This document shows, piece by piece, positions 8,024 through 17,750 of a DNA stretch of 64,000 nt. This DNA comes from an uncultured Roseateles sp. (GTDB lineage: Bacteria > Pseudomonadota > Gammaproteobacteria > Burkholderiales > Burkholderiaceae), in contig CAMPJJ010000017.1 in NCBI GenBank assembly GCA_946886855.1, positions 7,453-71,452 on the forward strand, in the 5' to 3' direction. The notes under the pieces were generated by a model, which had not been told where the DNA came from, did not search any database, and worked only from the letters and a program-made list of their open reading frames with translations. The number at the start of each line of letters is the position of its first letter. Positions within the stretch are counted from its first letter, which is position 1. The position numbers and the translations under genes were made by a program.

Positions 8024-8959
8024 ATGAGCTTCCGCCTCCCACAGGCCCTGCGCCTCTCGCCCCGCTACGCGCCGTACGCGCTGCTGGCGCCCTTCCTGCT
8101 GCTGTTCGTGGTCTTCGGGCTGTTCCCGCTGATGTTCTCGCTGTACCTCGCGTTCCACAGCTGGGAGCCGACCAGCGGCCTGGGCGCGATGCACTGGGTC
8201 GGGCTGGACAACTTCGCCTTTGCGCTGCAGGACGAATGGTTCTGGAAGTCGCTGCGCAACACCGGCTGGCTCGCGGTCGCCTCGGGCGTGCCGCAGCATC
8301 TGGTCGCGATCCCGCTCGCCACCTTCCTGCACCTCGCCTTCAAGCGCTGGCGCAACCCGATGGTCGGCGCCTACTTCCTGCCCTACATCACCTCGTCGGT
8401 CGCCATCGCGATCCTGTTCAGCTCGCTGTTCTCCACCGACTACGGCCTGATCAACCTCGCCATCGCCACGGTGCGCGAGGTCCCGCTGCTCGGCCACCTC
8501 GTGCCGCAGGCCGCCGTCGACTGGCTCAACGACCCCGACGCGCTCAAGCCCGCCATCTCGATGATCGTGTTCTGGCGCTACGTCGGCTTCAACGTCGTGC
8601 TCTACCTGGCCGCGCTGCAGACCATCCCGCCCGACCTCTACGAGGCCGCGACCATGGACGGCGCCAGCCGCCTGCAGCAGTTCTTCCACATCACGCTGCC
8701 CAGCCTGCGGCCCATGATCTTCTTCGGCGTGACGCTGAGCGTCATCGGCGGGCTGCAGCTGTTCGAGGAACCCTTCATCCTCACCGGCGGCAAGGGCGGC
8801 TCCGACCAGGCCGGCATGAGCGCGGCCGTCTACCTGTACCGCAACGCGTTCGACTTCAACGACTTCGGCGCCGCCAGCGCGATGTCGTGGCTGCTGTTCT
8901 TCATCGTGGCCGCGCTGACGTGGCTCACCAACCGTGCGTTCCGGCGCAAGGACGACTGA
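8024..8959 (+). CDS. Sugar ABC transporter permease (MalF/UgpA type)
   Basis: Inner-membrane permease of 311 residues with about six membrane segments (first: YALLAPFLLLFVVFGLFPL). It carries the EAA loop that docks on the ATPase (YEAATMDGASRLQQFFHITL). It pairs with the next gene to form the transmembrane channel. It lies 15 bases after the binding-protein gene and 21 bases before the second permease, inside one operon. Confidence 0.9.
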   Translation: MSFRLPQALRLSPRYAPYALLAPFLLLFVVFGLFPLMFSLYLAFHSWEPTSGLGAMHWVGLDNFAFALQDEWFWKSLRNTGWLAVASGVPQHLVAIPLATFLHLAFKRWRNPMVGAYFLPYITSSVAIAILFSSLFSTDYGLINLAIATVREVPLLGHLVPQAAVDWLNDPDALKPAISMIVFWRYVGFNVVLYLAALQTIPPDLYEAATMDGASRLQQFFHITLPSLRPMIFFGVTLSVIGGLQLFEEPFILTGGKGGSDQAGMSAAVYLYRNAFDFNDFGAASAMSWLLFFIVAALTWLTNRAFRRKDD

Positions 8960-8980
8960 GGGCCGACCCCGAGCAACGCC

Positions 8981-9853
8981 ATGAGCACCACGATGCACGC
9001 CCCCTTCGACGCCGCCGCGCCTCAAGCCGCGCCGCCGCCGCGCATGACCGCCTGGGCCGCCTACCTGCTGGTGGGCGCCGGGGCGCTGATCATGCTGGCG
9101 CCGTTCTATTTCATGTTCGTCTTCGCGACGCACTCGCGCACCGAGATCTTCAGCCTGCCGCCGCCGATGTGGTTCGGCGACGACTTCCTCGCCAACGTCG
9201 AGATCCTCACCAAGCGCCTGCCCTTCTGGCGCAACCTGGGCCTGAGCCTGTACGTGGGCATCTGCAACACCGGCCTGACGCTGCTGTTCTGCTCGATGGG
9301 CGGCTATGCCTTCGCGATGTACGAGTTCCGCTTCAAGAAGGCGCTGTTCGGTCTGGTGATGGGCACCATGCTGCTGCCCAGCTTCATGAACATGATCCCG
9401 AGCTTCATGATCATGGATCTGCTCGGCTGGATCGATCAGCCGCGCGCGCTCTACATCCCCGGCGCGGCCAGCGCCTTCGGCATCTTCCTGATGCGCCAGT
9501 TCATCGGTTCCGCCGTGCCGCGCGAGCTGGTGGAGGCCGCGCGCATGGACGGCTGCGGGGAACTGGGCATCTACGCCCGCATCGTGCTGCCGCTGCTCAA
9601 GCCGGCGCTGGGCACGCTGGGGCTGATCACCTTCATCTCCTCCTGGAACAACTTCATCGGGCCGCTGGTCGTCATGCGCTCGCCCGACATGTACACGCTG
9701 CCGCTGGCGCTGCGATCGCTGCAGAGCCCGGTGGACACCGAATGGGGCGCGCTGATGGCCGGATCCGCCATCGCGACGCTGCCGTTGATCGTGCTCTTCG
9801 TCCTGTGCTCGCGGCAGCTCATCTCGGGCCTGACCGTCGGCGCGGTGAAGTGA
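8981..9853 (+). CDS. Sugar ABC transporter permease (MalG/UgpE type)
   Basis: Second inner-membrane permease, 290 residues, with a Pro/Ala-rich cytoplasmic start and about six membrane helices (first: YLLVGAGALIMLAPFYFMFV). The EAA loop is present (VEAARMDGCGELGIYARIVL). It should form a heterodimer with the preceding permease and use the ATPase encoded at 11348. Confidence 0.9.
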   Translation: MSTTMHAPFDAAAPQAAPPPRMTAWAAYLLVGAGALIMLAPFYFMFVFATHSRTEIFSLPPPMWFGDDFLANVEILTKRLPFWRNLGLSLYVGICNTGLTLLFCSMGGYAFAMYEFRFKKALFGLVMGTMLLPSFMNMIPSFMIMDLLGWIDQPRALYIPGAASAFGIFLMRQFIGSAVPRELVEAARMDGCGELGIYARIVLPLLKPALGTLGLITFISSWNNFIGPLVVMRSPDMYTLPLALRSLQSPVDTEWGALMAGSAIATLPLIVLFVLCSRQLISGLTVGAVK

Positions 9854-9900
9854 CGCCCGACGCCTGCGCCTCTCCTCCAACACCTAGAACAACACCCTCG

Positions 9901-11334
9901 ATGTCATCTGCCACCACTGCCCCGTCCGTCGCCGCGTCCACCGCGGCGTCCGCCTCCGCGAGTGCCGCTTCAACGGCACTCCCGACGGCCGCCGCCAAGG
10001 ACTTCCCCGCCGACTTCATCTGGGGCGTCGCCACGAGCGCCTTCCAGATCGAGGGCGCGCATGACGCCGACGGCAAGGGACCGTCGATCTGGGACACCTT
10101 CTGCCGCCAGCCCGACGTGATCGCGGACGGCAGCAACGGCGACGTCGCCTGCGAGCACTACGCGCGCTGGGAGGAGGACCTGGACCTGATCCAGGGCCTG
10201 GGCGTTGACGCCTACCGCTTCTCGGTGTCCTGGCCGCGCGTGATGCCCACGGGCCAGGGTGACTGGAACGAGGCCGGCCTCGCGTTCTACGAGAAGCTGG
10301 TCGACGGCCTGCTCGCCCGCGGCATGAAGCCCTACCTGACGCTCTACCACTGGGATCTGCCGCAGGCGCTGCAGGACATCGGCGGCTGGGGCAACCGCGT
10401 CACCGTCGAGCGCTTCGTCGAGTACGCGGTCGGCATCGCGAAGCGCCTGGGCGACAAGGTCGCCTCCATCGCCACGCACAACGAGCCCTGGGTCGTCGCG
10501 CAGCTCGGCCATGAGTCCGGCGTCTTCGCCCCCGGCATCAAGGATCGCAAGATCGCCGCGCAGGTCTCCCATCACCTGCTGCTCAGCCACGGCCTGGCGG
10601 TGAGCGCGATGCGCGCGCTGAACGTCAAGGCCTCGCTGGGCATCGTGCTGAACATGGCGCCGATGTACCCCGCGACGGAATCCGACGCCGACCGCACCGC
10701 GGCCCGCCTCGAGGACGGCAAGCTGCGCCGCTGGTACATGGATCCGATCTTCGAAGGCCGGTATCCGCAGGACGTGCTGGACCATCTCGGCCATGACGCG
10801 CCCTACATCGAGGCCGGCGACATGGCGAAGATCCAGGTGCCCGTCGATTTCGTGGGCATCAACTACTACTCGCGCGGCATGATCAGCGCGGCCGGTCCGG
10901 TCGACAGCAAGACCAGCGGACTGGAGCTGACCGACATGGGCTGGGAGATCTATCCGCAGGGACTGACCGATCTGCTGGTGTCCATCAAGCAGGACTACCC
11001 CGGCGCGAAGCGCCTGTACGTGACGGAGAACGGCGGCGCTTTCCCCGATCCGGTCGGTGCCGACGGCCAGGTGCACGACGCCGACCGCACGCGCTACCTC
11101 GACACGCACATCGCCGCCGTCGGCGAGGCGATCGCGCAGGGCGTGCCCATGGGCGGCTACATGGTGTGGAGCCTGATGGACAACTTCGAATGGGCGTCGG
11201 GCTACGCCAAGCGCTTCGGTATCGTGCACGTGGACTACGCGACGCAGCAGCGCACGCTCAAGGACAGCGCGCTCGCGTACCGGGATTTTGTGTTGCAACA
11301 GGTATCGCAACGGCGCGCCGCGCGCCAAGGCTGA
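9901..11334 (+). CDS. GH1 family beta-glucosidase, cytoplasmic
   Basis: Retaining beta-glucosidase of 477 residues that should cleave an imported beta-glucoside to glucose. The GH1 fold begins at FPADFIWGVATSAFQIEGA, near residue 38. The acid/base lies in THNEPW (Glu195) and the nucleophile in YVTENGG (Glu376). The C-terminal GH1 signature is also present (VWSLMDNFEWASGYAKRFG). The first 37 residues are an unusual Ser/Ala/Thr low-complexity stretch without a signal-peptide core, so I place the enzyme in the cytoplasm. No good Shine-Dalgarno precedes the ATG. The frame stays open far upstream through the permease genes, but only this start fits the family. Between the permeases and the ATPase, it completes an uptake-and-hydrolysis operon. 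Confidence 0.92.
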   Translation: MSSATTAPSVAASTAASASASAASTALPTAAAKDFPADFIWGVATSAFQIEGAHDADGKGPSIWDTFCRQPDVIADGSNGDVACEHYARWEEDLDLIQGLGVDAYRFSVSWPRVMPTGQGDWNEAGLAFYEKLVDGLLARGMKPYLTLYHWDLPQALQDIGGWGNRVTVERFVEYAVGIAKRLGDKVASIATHNEPWVVAQLGHESGVFAPGIKDRKIAAQVSHHLLLSHGLAVSAMRALNVKASLGIVLNMAPMYPATESDADRTAARLEDGKLRRWYMDPIFEGRYPQDVLDHLGHDAPYIEAGDMAKIQVPVDFVGINYYSRGMISAAGPVDSKTSGLELTDMGWEIYPQGLTDLLVSIKQDYPGAKRLYVTENGGAFPDPVGADGQVHDADRTRYLDTHIAAVGEAIAQGVPMGGYMVWSLMDNFEWASGYAKRFGIVHVDYATQQRTLKDSALAYRDFVLQQVSQRRAARQG

Positions 11335-11347
11335 TCGGGAGACCGTC

Positions 11348-12433
<1,086 letters not shown>

Positions 12434-12447
12434 GCCGCGACGCTTTC

Positions 12448-12470
12448 GACGGTCTCCTCGCGAGACCGTC
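12448..12470 (+). terminator. Hairpin after the ABC operon
   Basis: Perfect nine-base arms (GACGGTCTC / GAGACCGTC) flank a five-base loop 15 bases after the ATPase stop, and a second GC-rich hairpin follows. There is no T-run, so termination may need Rho or be partial. Confidence 0.45.
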
Positions 12471-12590
12471 CCGGCCGGCTTCCGTGCGCGGAGACCGGCC
12501 CCGATTCCAGCAGTACCCCCGCGCCCGTGTGGCGCGAAACCCCTCGCTAGGGAAAGTCAGTAGAGGTCCGGTGGCTGAAGCAGATAAATT

Positions 12591-12606
12591 CTGAAAGCGC
12601 TTTCAG
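12591..12606. promoter_or_regulatory. LacI-family operator 2 (upstream of TonB receptor)
   Basis: CTGAAAGCGCTTTCAG is a perfect 16-base palindrome whose inner 14 bases match operator 1 exactly. It lies about 100 bases before the TonB receptor ATG, in the 273-base gap after the ABC operon. This is the main evidence that receptor and importer form one regulon. Confidence 0.78.
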
Positions 12607-12706
12607 AGTTACTGCCGAATACACGGATCCAGCTTGCCCTGCAGACAATCGGGCCCGCCATCGCATGGGGGTCAAGGCCAAGACTGAGAGATAACAAGGA
12701 GACAAG

Positions 12707-15700
12707 ATGAAGCACGTCCACCCCACCCGACAGCGGCAGGTCCGCGGCCCGCAACGTCAGCCCGTCGCGGCCGCCTGCGCCCTGTTGTTCTTCGCCGCTG
12801 CCGCGCATGCGCAGCAGGCCCCCGCCGCGCCTGAGTCGGCCGCCTCCGAAGCCCAGCGCAAGGCCGACGCGACGATCGACACCGTCGTCGTCACCGGCAT
12901 CCGGCAGTCGCTGGACACCTCGCTGAACCTCAAGCGCCAGCAACGCGGCGTGGTCGACGGCATCGTGGCCGAGGACATCGGCAAGTTCCCCGACACCAAC
13001 CTGGCCGAATCGATGCAGCGCATCTCGGGCGTGTCGATCGACCGCTCGATGGGCGAAGGCTCCAAGGTCACCGTGCGCGGTGTCGGCCCCGACTTCAACC
13101 TGGTGCTGCTGAACGGCCGCCAGATGCCGGCCTCGACCATCGAGGCGACGGGCCCGTCCAACTCGCGCGCCTTCGACTTCGCCAACCTGGCCTCGGAATC
13201 GATCTCCGCGCTGGAGGTCTTCAAGACCAGCCGCGCCAGCACGCCGACCGGCGGCATCGGCGCGACCATCAACATCAAGACCGCGCGCCCGCTGGACACC
13301 AAGAAGACGGTGGCCAGCATCGGCGTGAAGGCGGTGCACGACGGCGGCAACTCGCGCCTGCCCGAGAACCTCAAGGGCGACAGCGTGACGCCGGAAGTCT
13401 CCGGCATCTACAGCACGACCTTCGCCGACGGCATGTTCGGCGTGGCCCTGACCGGCAGCTTCCAGAAGCGCGACCTCGGCTACAACAGCGCCGGCGTGCC
13501 CAACGGCTGGCTGCCGTTCAAGGGCGACGAGGGCGGCTGGGGATCGATCCCGCAGGCGGGCCAGCCGGGCTCCGAGCGCATCACCAACCGCCCGGGTCCG
13601 ACCGACGTCTACTCGGTGCCGCAGAACCTCAACTACAACATGAACGGGGTGAGCCGCGAGCGCACCAACGGCCAGTTGACGCTGCAGTTCGCGCCCACCA
13701 AGTCGCTGACGGCGACGATGGACTACACGGCGTCCCAGAACAAGATCCACACGCGTCGCAACGACGTGTCGGCGTGGTTCAACTTCGGACCGTCGACCAG
13801 TTCGTGGACCAACGGCCCGGTGTCCGGCCCGCTGAGCTACAGCGAGACCATCGACGGCGTGAACAACCCGGCCGACATCGCCATGGGCGGCGCGGACTTC
13901 GCGACCAAGGCCAAGAACCAGTCGCTGGGCTTCAACCTCGACTGGAAGGCCACCGACAAGCTGCGCTTCGAGTTCGACGCGCACCATTCGACGTCCACCA
14001 CCGGCGCCGACAGCCCCTGGGGCACGAACAACGTCATCGGCACGGCCAGCTACACCCGCGGCACCACGACGGTGGACTTCACCAAGGACCTGCCGATCCT
14101 GATGATCGACGGCGTGGCCGATCCGGCCAAGCAGCTGGTGACGGGCTCGTCCTTCCGCAACAGCTACATGAAGTCGCAGGTCGACCAGCAGCAGGTGCGC
14201 GGCAACTGGAAGATCAGCGACGAGTCCAAGCTGGACTTCGGCATCGGCCTGTCCAAGGTGAAGAACCGCTCCGCGTATTCGAACGTGCAGCTCGACACCT
14301 GGGGCGGCGCCACCAGCGCGGCCGACTATCCGGACAACGTCTGGCTGCCGCAGAACCTGCACAGCTACTTCGGCAACATCAGCGGCGGCAACGATCCGCG
14401 CCTGTTCAGCCAGTTCTACACCTTCGACTTCGCCACGGTGCGCAACCTCGCCGCCGCCGCCGCGGCGGCCGCCAAGGCGGCCAATCCGGCCAGCCCGCTG
14501 TCGGCCGAGAAGTACCTGGCGTCCAACGTCTTCGACACCGACCGCCGCACGCAGGAGAAGTCCAGCAGCGCCTACGCCGAGTACACCCGCGACTGGGAGC
14601 TGCTGGTGCCGATGAGCGCCACGGTGGGCATGCGTTTCGAGAAGACCAAGGTCACCTCCAGCGCGCTGGTGCCGACCGCCACCAGCATCAGCTGGGGCTC
14701 CAACAACGAGCTGACGGTGCACAAGGGCACGCCGGGCTTCACGACGCTGGACGGCAGCTACAAGTACTGGCTGCCCAGCATCGACTGGGATGCCGACCTG
14801 ACCGACAAGCTGAAGCTGCGCGCCAGCTACGGCACGTCCATCGGCCGTCCGGGCTGGGATGCGATCCAGGGCGGGCAGACCCTCAACGACCTGGCGCGCC
14901 CGAACGGCGGCACCGGCTCGCAGGGCAACCCGGGGCTGAAGCCGCTGAAGTCGAAGAACATCGACTTCTCGCTGGAGTACTACTACGCGCCGTCGAGCTA
15001 TGTCGCGGCCGGCTACTTCCGCAAGAACATCTCGAACTACATCGGCTCCACGCTGGTCAACGAGACGCCGTTCAACCTGCACACGCCGATCGGCGGCGCG
15101 TACTACCAGGCCGCGCAGACCACCGGCGCGTGCAACGGCGACATCACCTGCATCCGCGACTACATCCTCAACAACTTCAACGGCCAGCCGGGCGTGACGA
15201 AGACGGGGACCGCGAACGGCCATGCGACCGGCGACATCGTCGGCCAGCCGGGCGATCCGGTGGCCAACTTCCAGATCACGGTGCCGGCCAACACGCGGTC
15301 CAACAGCCTGAGCGGCTTCGAGCTGAACGTGCAGCACGCGTTCGGACGCAGCGGCTTCGGCGTGGCGGCGAACTACACGAAGGTGAAGTCCGGACTGAAG
15401 TACGACAACATGAGCATCGACCAGCAGTACGCGCTGGTCGGCCTCAGCGATTCGGCCAACCTGGTGGGCTTCTACGAGAACAGCACCTTCAGCATCCGCG
15501 TGGCCTACAACTGGCGCGACAAGTTCCTGGCCGCCGTGAACGACGGCAACACGCTGGGACGCTCGGCGCCGATCTACACGGAACCGTACTCGCAGGTGGA
15601 CCTGAGCCTGGGCTACAACTTCAGCGACAAGCTGAGCTTCCAGGCCGAGGCGATCAACCTGGGCGATTCGATCCTGCGTCAGCACGGCCGGACCTCGCAG

Positions 15701-15763
15701 GAGGTCTACTCGGTGACGCAGACCGGCCGACGCTACATGGTCGGCATGCGCTACAAGTTCTGA
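12707..15763 (+). CDS. TonB-dependent outer-membrane receptor (large, TonB-Xanth-Caul type)
   Basis: Outer-membrane active transporter of 1018 residues. A signal peptide (core AAACALLFFAAAAHAQ) is followed by a TonB-box-like segment (TIDTVVVTGIRQS), a plug domain (GIVAEDIGKFPDTNLAESMQ, then VTVRGVGPDFNLVLLNGRQM) and a beta-barrel ending in an aromatic residue (YMVGMRYKF). Size and plug motifs fit the large receptors common in carbohydrate-utilisation loci. The LacI operator 100 bases upstream links it to the glucoside importer and suggests it brings the oligosaccharide across the outer membrane. The substrate is inferred. RBS: AAGGAGACAAG before the ATG. A strong terminator follows, so the next genes need readthrough or their own promoter. 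Confidence 0.9.
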   Translation: MKHVHPTRQRQVRGPQRQPVAAACALLFFAAAAHAQQAPAAPESAASEAQRKADATIDTVVVTGIRQSLDTSLNLKRQQRGVVDGIVAEDIGKFPDTNLAESMQRISGVSIDRSMGEGSKVTVRGVGPDFNLVLLNGRQMPASTIEATGPSNSRAFDFANLASESISALEVFKTSRASTPTGGIGATINIKTARPLDTKKTVASIGVKAVHDGGNSRLPENLKGDSVTPEVSGIYSTTFADGMFGVALTGSFQKRDLGYNSAGVPNGWLPFKGDEGGWGSIPQAGQPGSERITNRPGPTDVYSVPQNLNYNMNGVSRERTNGQLTLQFAPTKSLTATMDYTASQNKIHTRRNDVSAWFNFGPSTSSWTNGPVSGPLSYSETIDGVNNPADIAMGGADFATKAKNQSLGFNLDWKATDKLRFEFDAHHSTSTTGADSPWGTNNVIGTASYTRGTTTVDFTKDLPILMIDGVADPAKQLVTGSSFRNSYMKSQVDQQQVRGNWKISDESKLDFGIGLSKVKNRSAYSNVQLDTWGGATSAADYPDNVWLPQNLHSYFGNISGGNDPRLFSQFYTFDFATVRNLAAAAAAAAKAANPASPLSAEKYLASNVFDTDRRTQEKSSSAYAEYTRDWELLVPMSATVGMRFEKTKVTSSALVPTATSISWGSNNELTVHKGTPGFTTLDGSYKYWLPSIDWDADLTDKLKLRASYGTSIGRPGWDAIQGGQTLNDLARPNGGTGSQGNPGLKPLKSKNIDFSLEYYYAPSSYVAAGYFRKNISNYIGSTLVNETPFNLHTPIGGAYYQAAQTTGACNGDITCIRDYILNNFNGQPGVTKTGTANGHATGDIVGQPGDPVANFQITVPANTRSNSLSGFELNVQHAFGRSGFGVAANYTKVKSGLKYDNMSIDQQYALVGLSDSANLVGFYENSTFSIRVAYNWRDKFLAAVNDGNTLGRSAPIYTEPYSQVDLSLGYNFSDKLSFQAEAINLGDSILRQHGRTSQEVYSVTQTGRRYMVGMRYKF

Positions 15764-15807
15764 TCGCCGCGGCGATGTGATCTCCTGGCCAGCTCCGATG
15801 GCCATTC

Positions 15808-15853
15808 GCCCGGCGCGCGATGCCTTCACCGGTCCCGCGCGCCGGGCTGTTTT
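15808..15853 (+). terminator. Rho-independent terminator after TonB receptor
   Basis: Twelve-base perfect arms (GCCCGGCGCGCG / CGCGCGCCGGGC) with a 16-base loop are followed by TGTTTTT. It lies about 45 bases after the receptor stop. Confidence 0.85.
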
Positions 15854-15919
15854 TCAAGCCCCCGGCCTCCTTGGGCTTCCCCTCTTCCCGGGCGGACGAC
15901 GTTCCGCCACCATCGCCCC

Positions 15920-16705
15920 ATGACCTCAGTCCTCCTGAACAGCCGCGACCACGCCGCGATGCGCGTGGTCACCCGCCGGGGCACGGCCTACGGCGACGGC
16001 GCGATCCTGGCGCCGCTCTTCCCCGCCGAGTTCCGCAACGCGCAGGCGCACTACCCGATCGTCTTCCGCGACGACGGCGCGGGCGGCCTGTACCCAGTGG
16101 CGCTCTTCGGCCTGGTGGAGGGCCGCAACCTGTTCCTGGCGCATGCCGGATCCGAGACGGTCTGGGACGCGCACTACCTGCCCTGGTCGGTCGAGCGGCA
16201 GCCTTTCATGATCGGGCGGACGGCGGCACCGGCCGCATCGGGCGCTCCGGGCGCTCTGGGCGGCTCGGCCGGTCCGGCCGGTTCGGCGGATGACGGGGAT
16301 GCTCTGCAGCTGCACGTCGATCTCGCGCATCCGCGCGTCCGACTGGCCGAGGACGACGACGCGGCGCTCTTCGACGAACACGGCCGGCCGACCGAGCTGG
16401 TGGAGCGCACCGCCTCGCTGCTGCGCGCGATCCACGAGGGCATGCTGGCGCTGCCGGCCTTCATGGATGCGCTGCTGACGCATCGGCTGCTCGAATCCTT
16501 CGTGCTGGACATCGAGGCCGAGGACGGCGGCGTCGCGCGCATCGCCGGCTTCCAGGCCATCCACGAGGAACGGCTGGCGGCGCTCGACGCCGAGGCCCTG
16601 GGCGCGCTGCATCGCGCCGGTTTCCTGGAGCCGATCTACATGGCGGTCGCCTCGATGGCGCAGTTGCGCGGCCTCATCGAACGGCATCGCCGCTCGGGGT
16701 CGTGA
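15920..16705 (+). CDS. SapC family protein
   Basis: Protein of 261 residues with the SapC layout: YPIVFRDDGAGGLYPVALFG near the start, then the VWDAHYLPWSVERQPFMIG segment, and a C-terminal part ending near YMAVASMAQLRGL. SapC was first described beside a surface-layer protein gene in Campylobacter, but its biochemical role is unknown. It recurs next to TonB receptors, cupins and flavin halogenase-like genes in carbohydrate loci of Proteobacteria. An Ala/Gly/Ser-rich insert (about residues 98-118) interrupts the domain. No signal peptide. It is followed after 36 bases by the cupin gene. Confidence 0.8.
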   Translation: MTSVLLNSRDHAAMRVVTRRGTAYGDGAILAPLFPAEFRNAQAHYPIVFRDDGAGGLYPVALFGLVEGRNLFLAHAGSETVWDAHYLPWSVERQPFMIGRTAAPAASGAPGALGGSAGPAGSADDGDALQLHVDLAHPRVRLAEDDDAALFDEHGRPTELVERTASLLRAIHEGMLALPAFMDALLTHRLLESFVLDIEAEDGGVARIAGFQAIHEERLAALDAEALGALHRAGFLEPIYMAVASMAQLRGLIERHRRSGS

Positions 16706-16741
16706 GGCCGCTGCCATGACGGCGACCACGGAGCCGATGAC

Positions 16742-17740
16742 GTGAAGCCGATCCGCGAGATCGTGGCGACGCCGGGACGCCTGCCGGACGACCTGCTCCA
16801 GGTCGCCGAACCGGTCGTGCTGCGCGGCATCGTCGCGCACTGGCCGATGGTGGAAGCGGCGCGGCGTTCCGACCGCGCGGCGGTCGACTACCTGCGCCAG
16901 TGCTGGCGCGACGAGCCGGTCGCCATCATGACGGGTCCGCCCGAGATCGAGGGCCGGTTCTTCTACAACGCGGACTTCAGCGGCTTCAACTTCGGGCGTC
17001 ACGACGCGCCGCTGCCCGCGGTGATGGAAGCCCTGCTCGAACTCCGGCGCGATCCGCGACCGCCCTGCTTCTATGTGGGGTCGACGACGGTGGACACCTG
17101 TCTGCCGGGATTCCGCGCGCACAACGACCTCGACGTCGGTCATCCCGATCCGCTGGTCAGCGTGTGGCTGGGCAATCGCAGCCGCATCGCGGCCCACTAC
17201 GACCTGCCTGACAACGTCGCCTGCGTGGTCGCCGGACGGCGTCGCTTCACGCTGTTTCCACCGGACCAGCTGGCGAATCTCTACGTCGGTCCGCTCGACT
17301 TCACGCCGGCCGGACAGCCGGTGAGCCTGGTCGATCTGAAGCGGCCCGATCTCGACCGCTACCCGCGTTTCGCCGACGCCTTGGCCAACGGCCAGGAGGC
17401 CGTGCTCGAGGCCGGCGACGCGCTGTACATCCCCAGCATGTGGTGGCATCACGTGGAGGCGCTGGAAGGCTTCAACGTGCTCATCAACTACTGGTGGCGC
17501 CAGTCCCCCGACCACATGGATTCGCCGGTGGCCGCGCTGATGCTGGCGCTGCTGACGATGCGCGATCTGCCGCCGACGCAGCGCAAGGCCTGGGAGGGGA
17601 TCTTCGATCACTACGTCTTCCACGCCGACGACGAGACCGCGGCCCACATTCCCCCGGCGGCCCGGCACGCGCTGGCGCCGCTGAGCGCCGACGGCGCGTC
17701 GCATCTGCGCGCCCACCTGATCAAACGCCTGCAACGCTGA
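16742..17740 (+). CDS. Cupin/JmjC-like Fe(II)/2-oxoglutarate-dependent oxygenase family protein
   Basis: Cytoplasmic protein of 332 residues with a Cupin_8/JmjC-type domain as in FIH and tRNA/ribosomal hydroxylases. The likely metal triad is visible: HxD in AAHYDLPDN (His152, Asp154) and a distal histidine in WWHHVEAL (His236 or His237). FTLFPPDQLANLYVGPLDFT is also typical. It starts with GTG at 16742, since nearby ATGs hit a stop at once. It lies ten bases before the halogenase-like gene. Members of this gene neighbourhood may modify a protein or a small molecule made from the imported sugar; the substrate is unknown. Confidence 0.78.
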   Translation: MKPIREIVATPGRLPDDLLQVAEPVVLRGIVAHWPMVEAARRSDRAAVDYLRQCWRDEPVAIMTGPPEIEGRFFYNADFSGFNFGRHDAPLPAVMEALLELRRDPRPPCFYVGSTTVDTCLPGFRAHNDLDVGHPDPLVSVWLGNRSRIAAHYDLPDNVACVVAGRRRFTLFPPDQLANLYVGPLDFTPAGQPVSLVDLKRPDLDRYPRFADALANGQEAVLEAGDALYIPSMWWHHVEALEGFNVLINYWWRQSPDHMDSPVAALMLALLTMRDLPPTQRKAWEGIFDHYVFHADDETAAHIPPAARHALAPLSADGASHLRAHLIKRLQR

Positions 17741-17750
17741 GGACCTCCTC

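Noticed and set aside
6749..9883. 1044-codon open frame antisense to the ABC operon
   Set aside because: Typical high-GC antisense shadow: Arg/Gly/Val/His-rich, no domain, and full overlap with well-supported genes.
6694..9900. Open frame continuous with the beta-glucosidase gene, suggesting a 1546-residue fusion
   Set aside because: It overlaps the binding-protein and permease genes in another frame, has Arg/Pro/Ala-rich nonsense composition, and the GH1 family begins only after 9901.
12557..15829. 1090-codon open frame antisense to the TonB receptor
   Set aside because: Low-complexity Arg/Val/Ala/Gly sequence without motifs; the receptor on the plus strand is certain.
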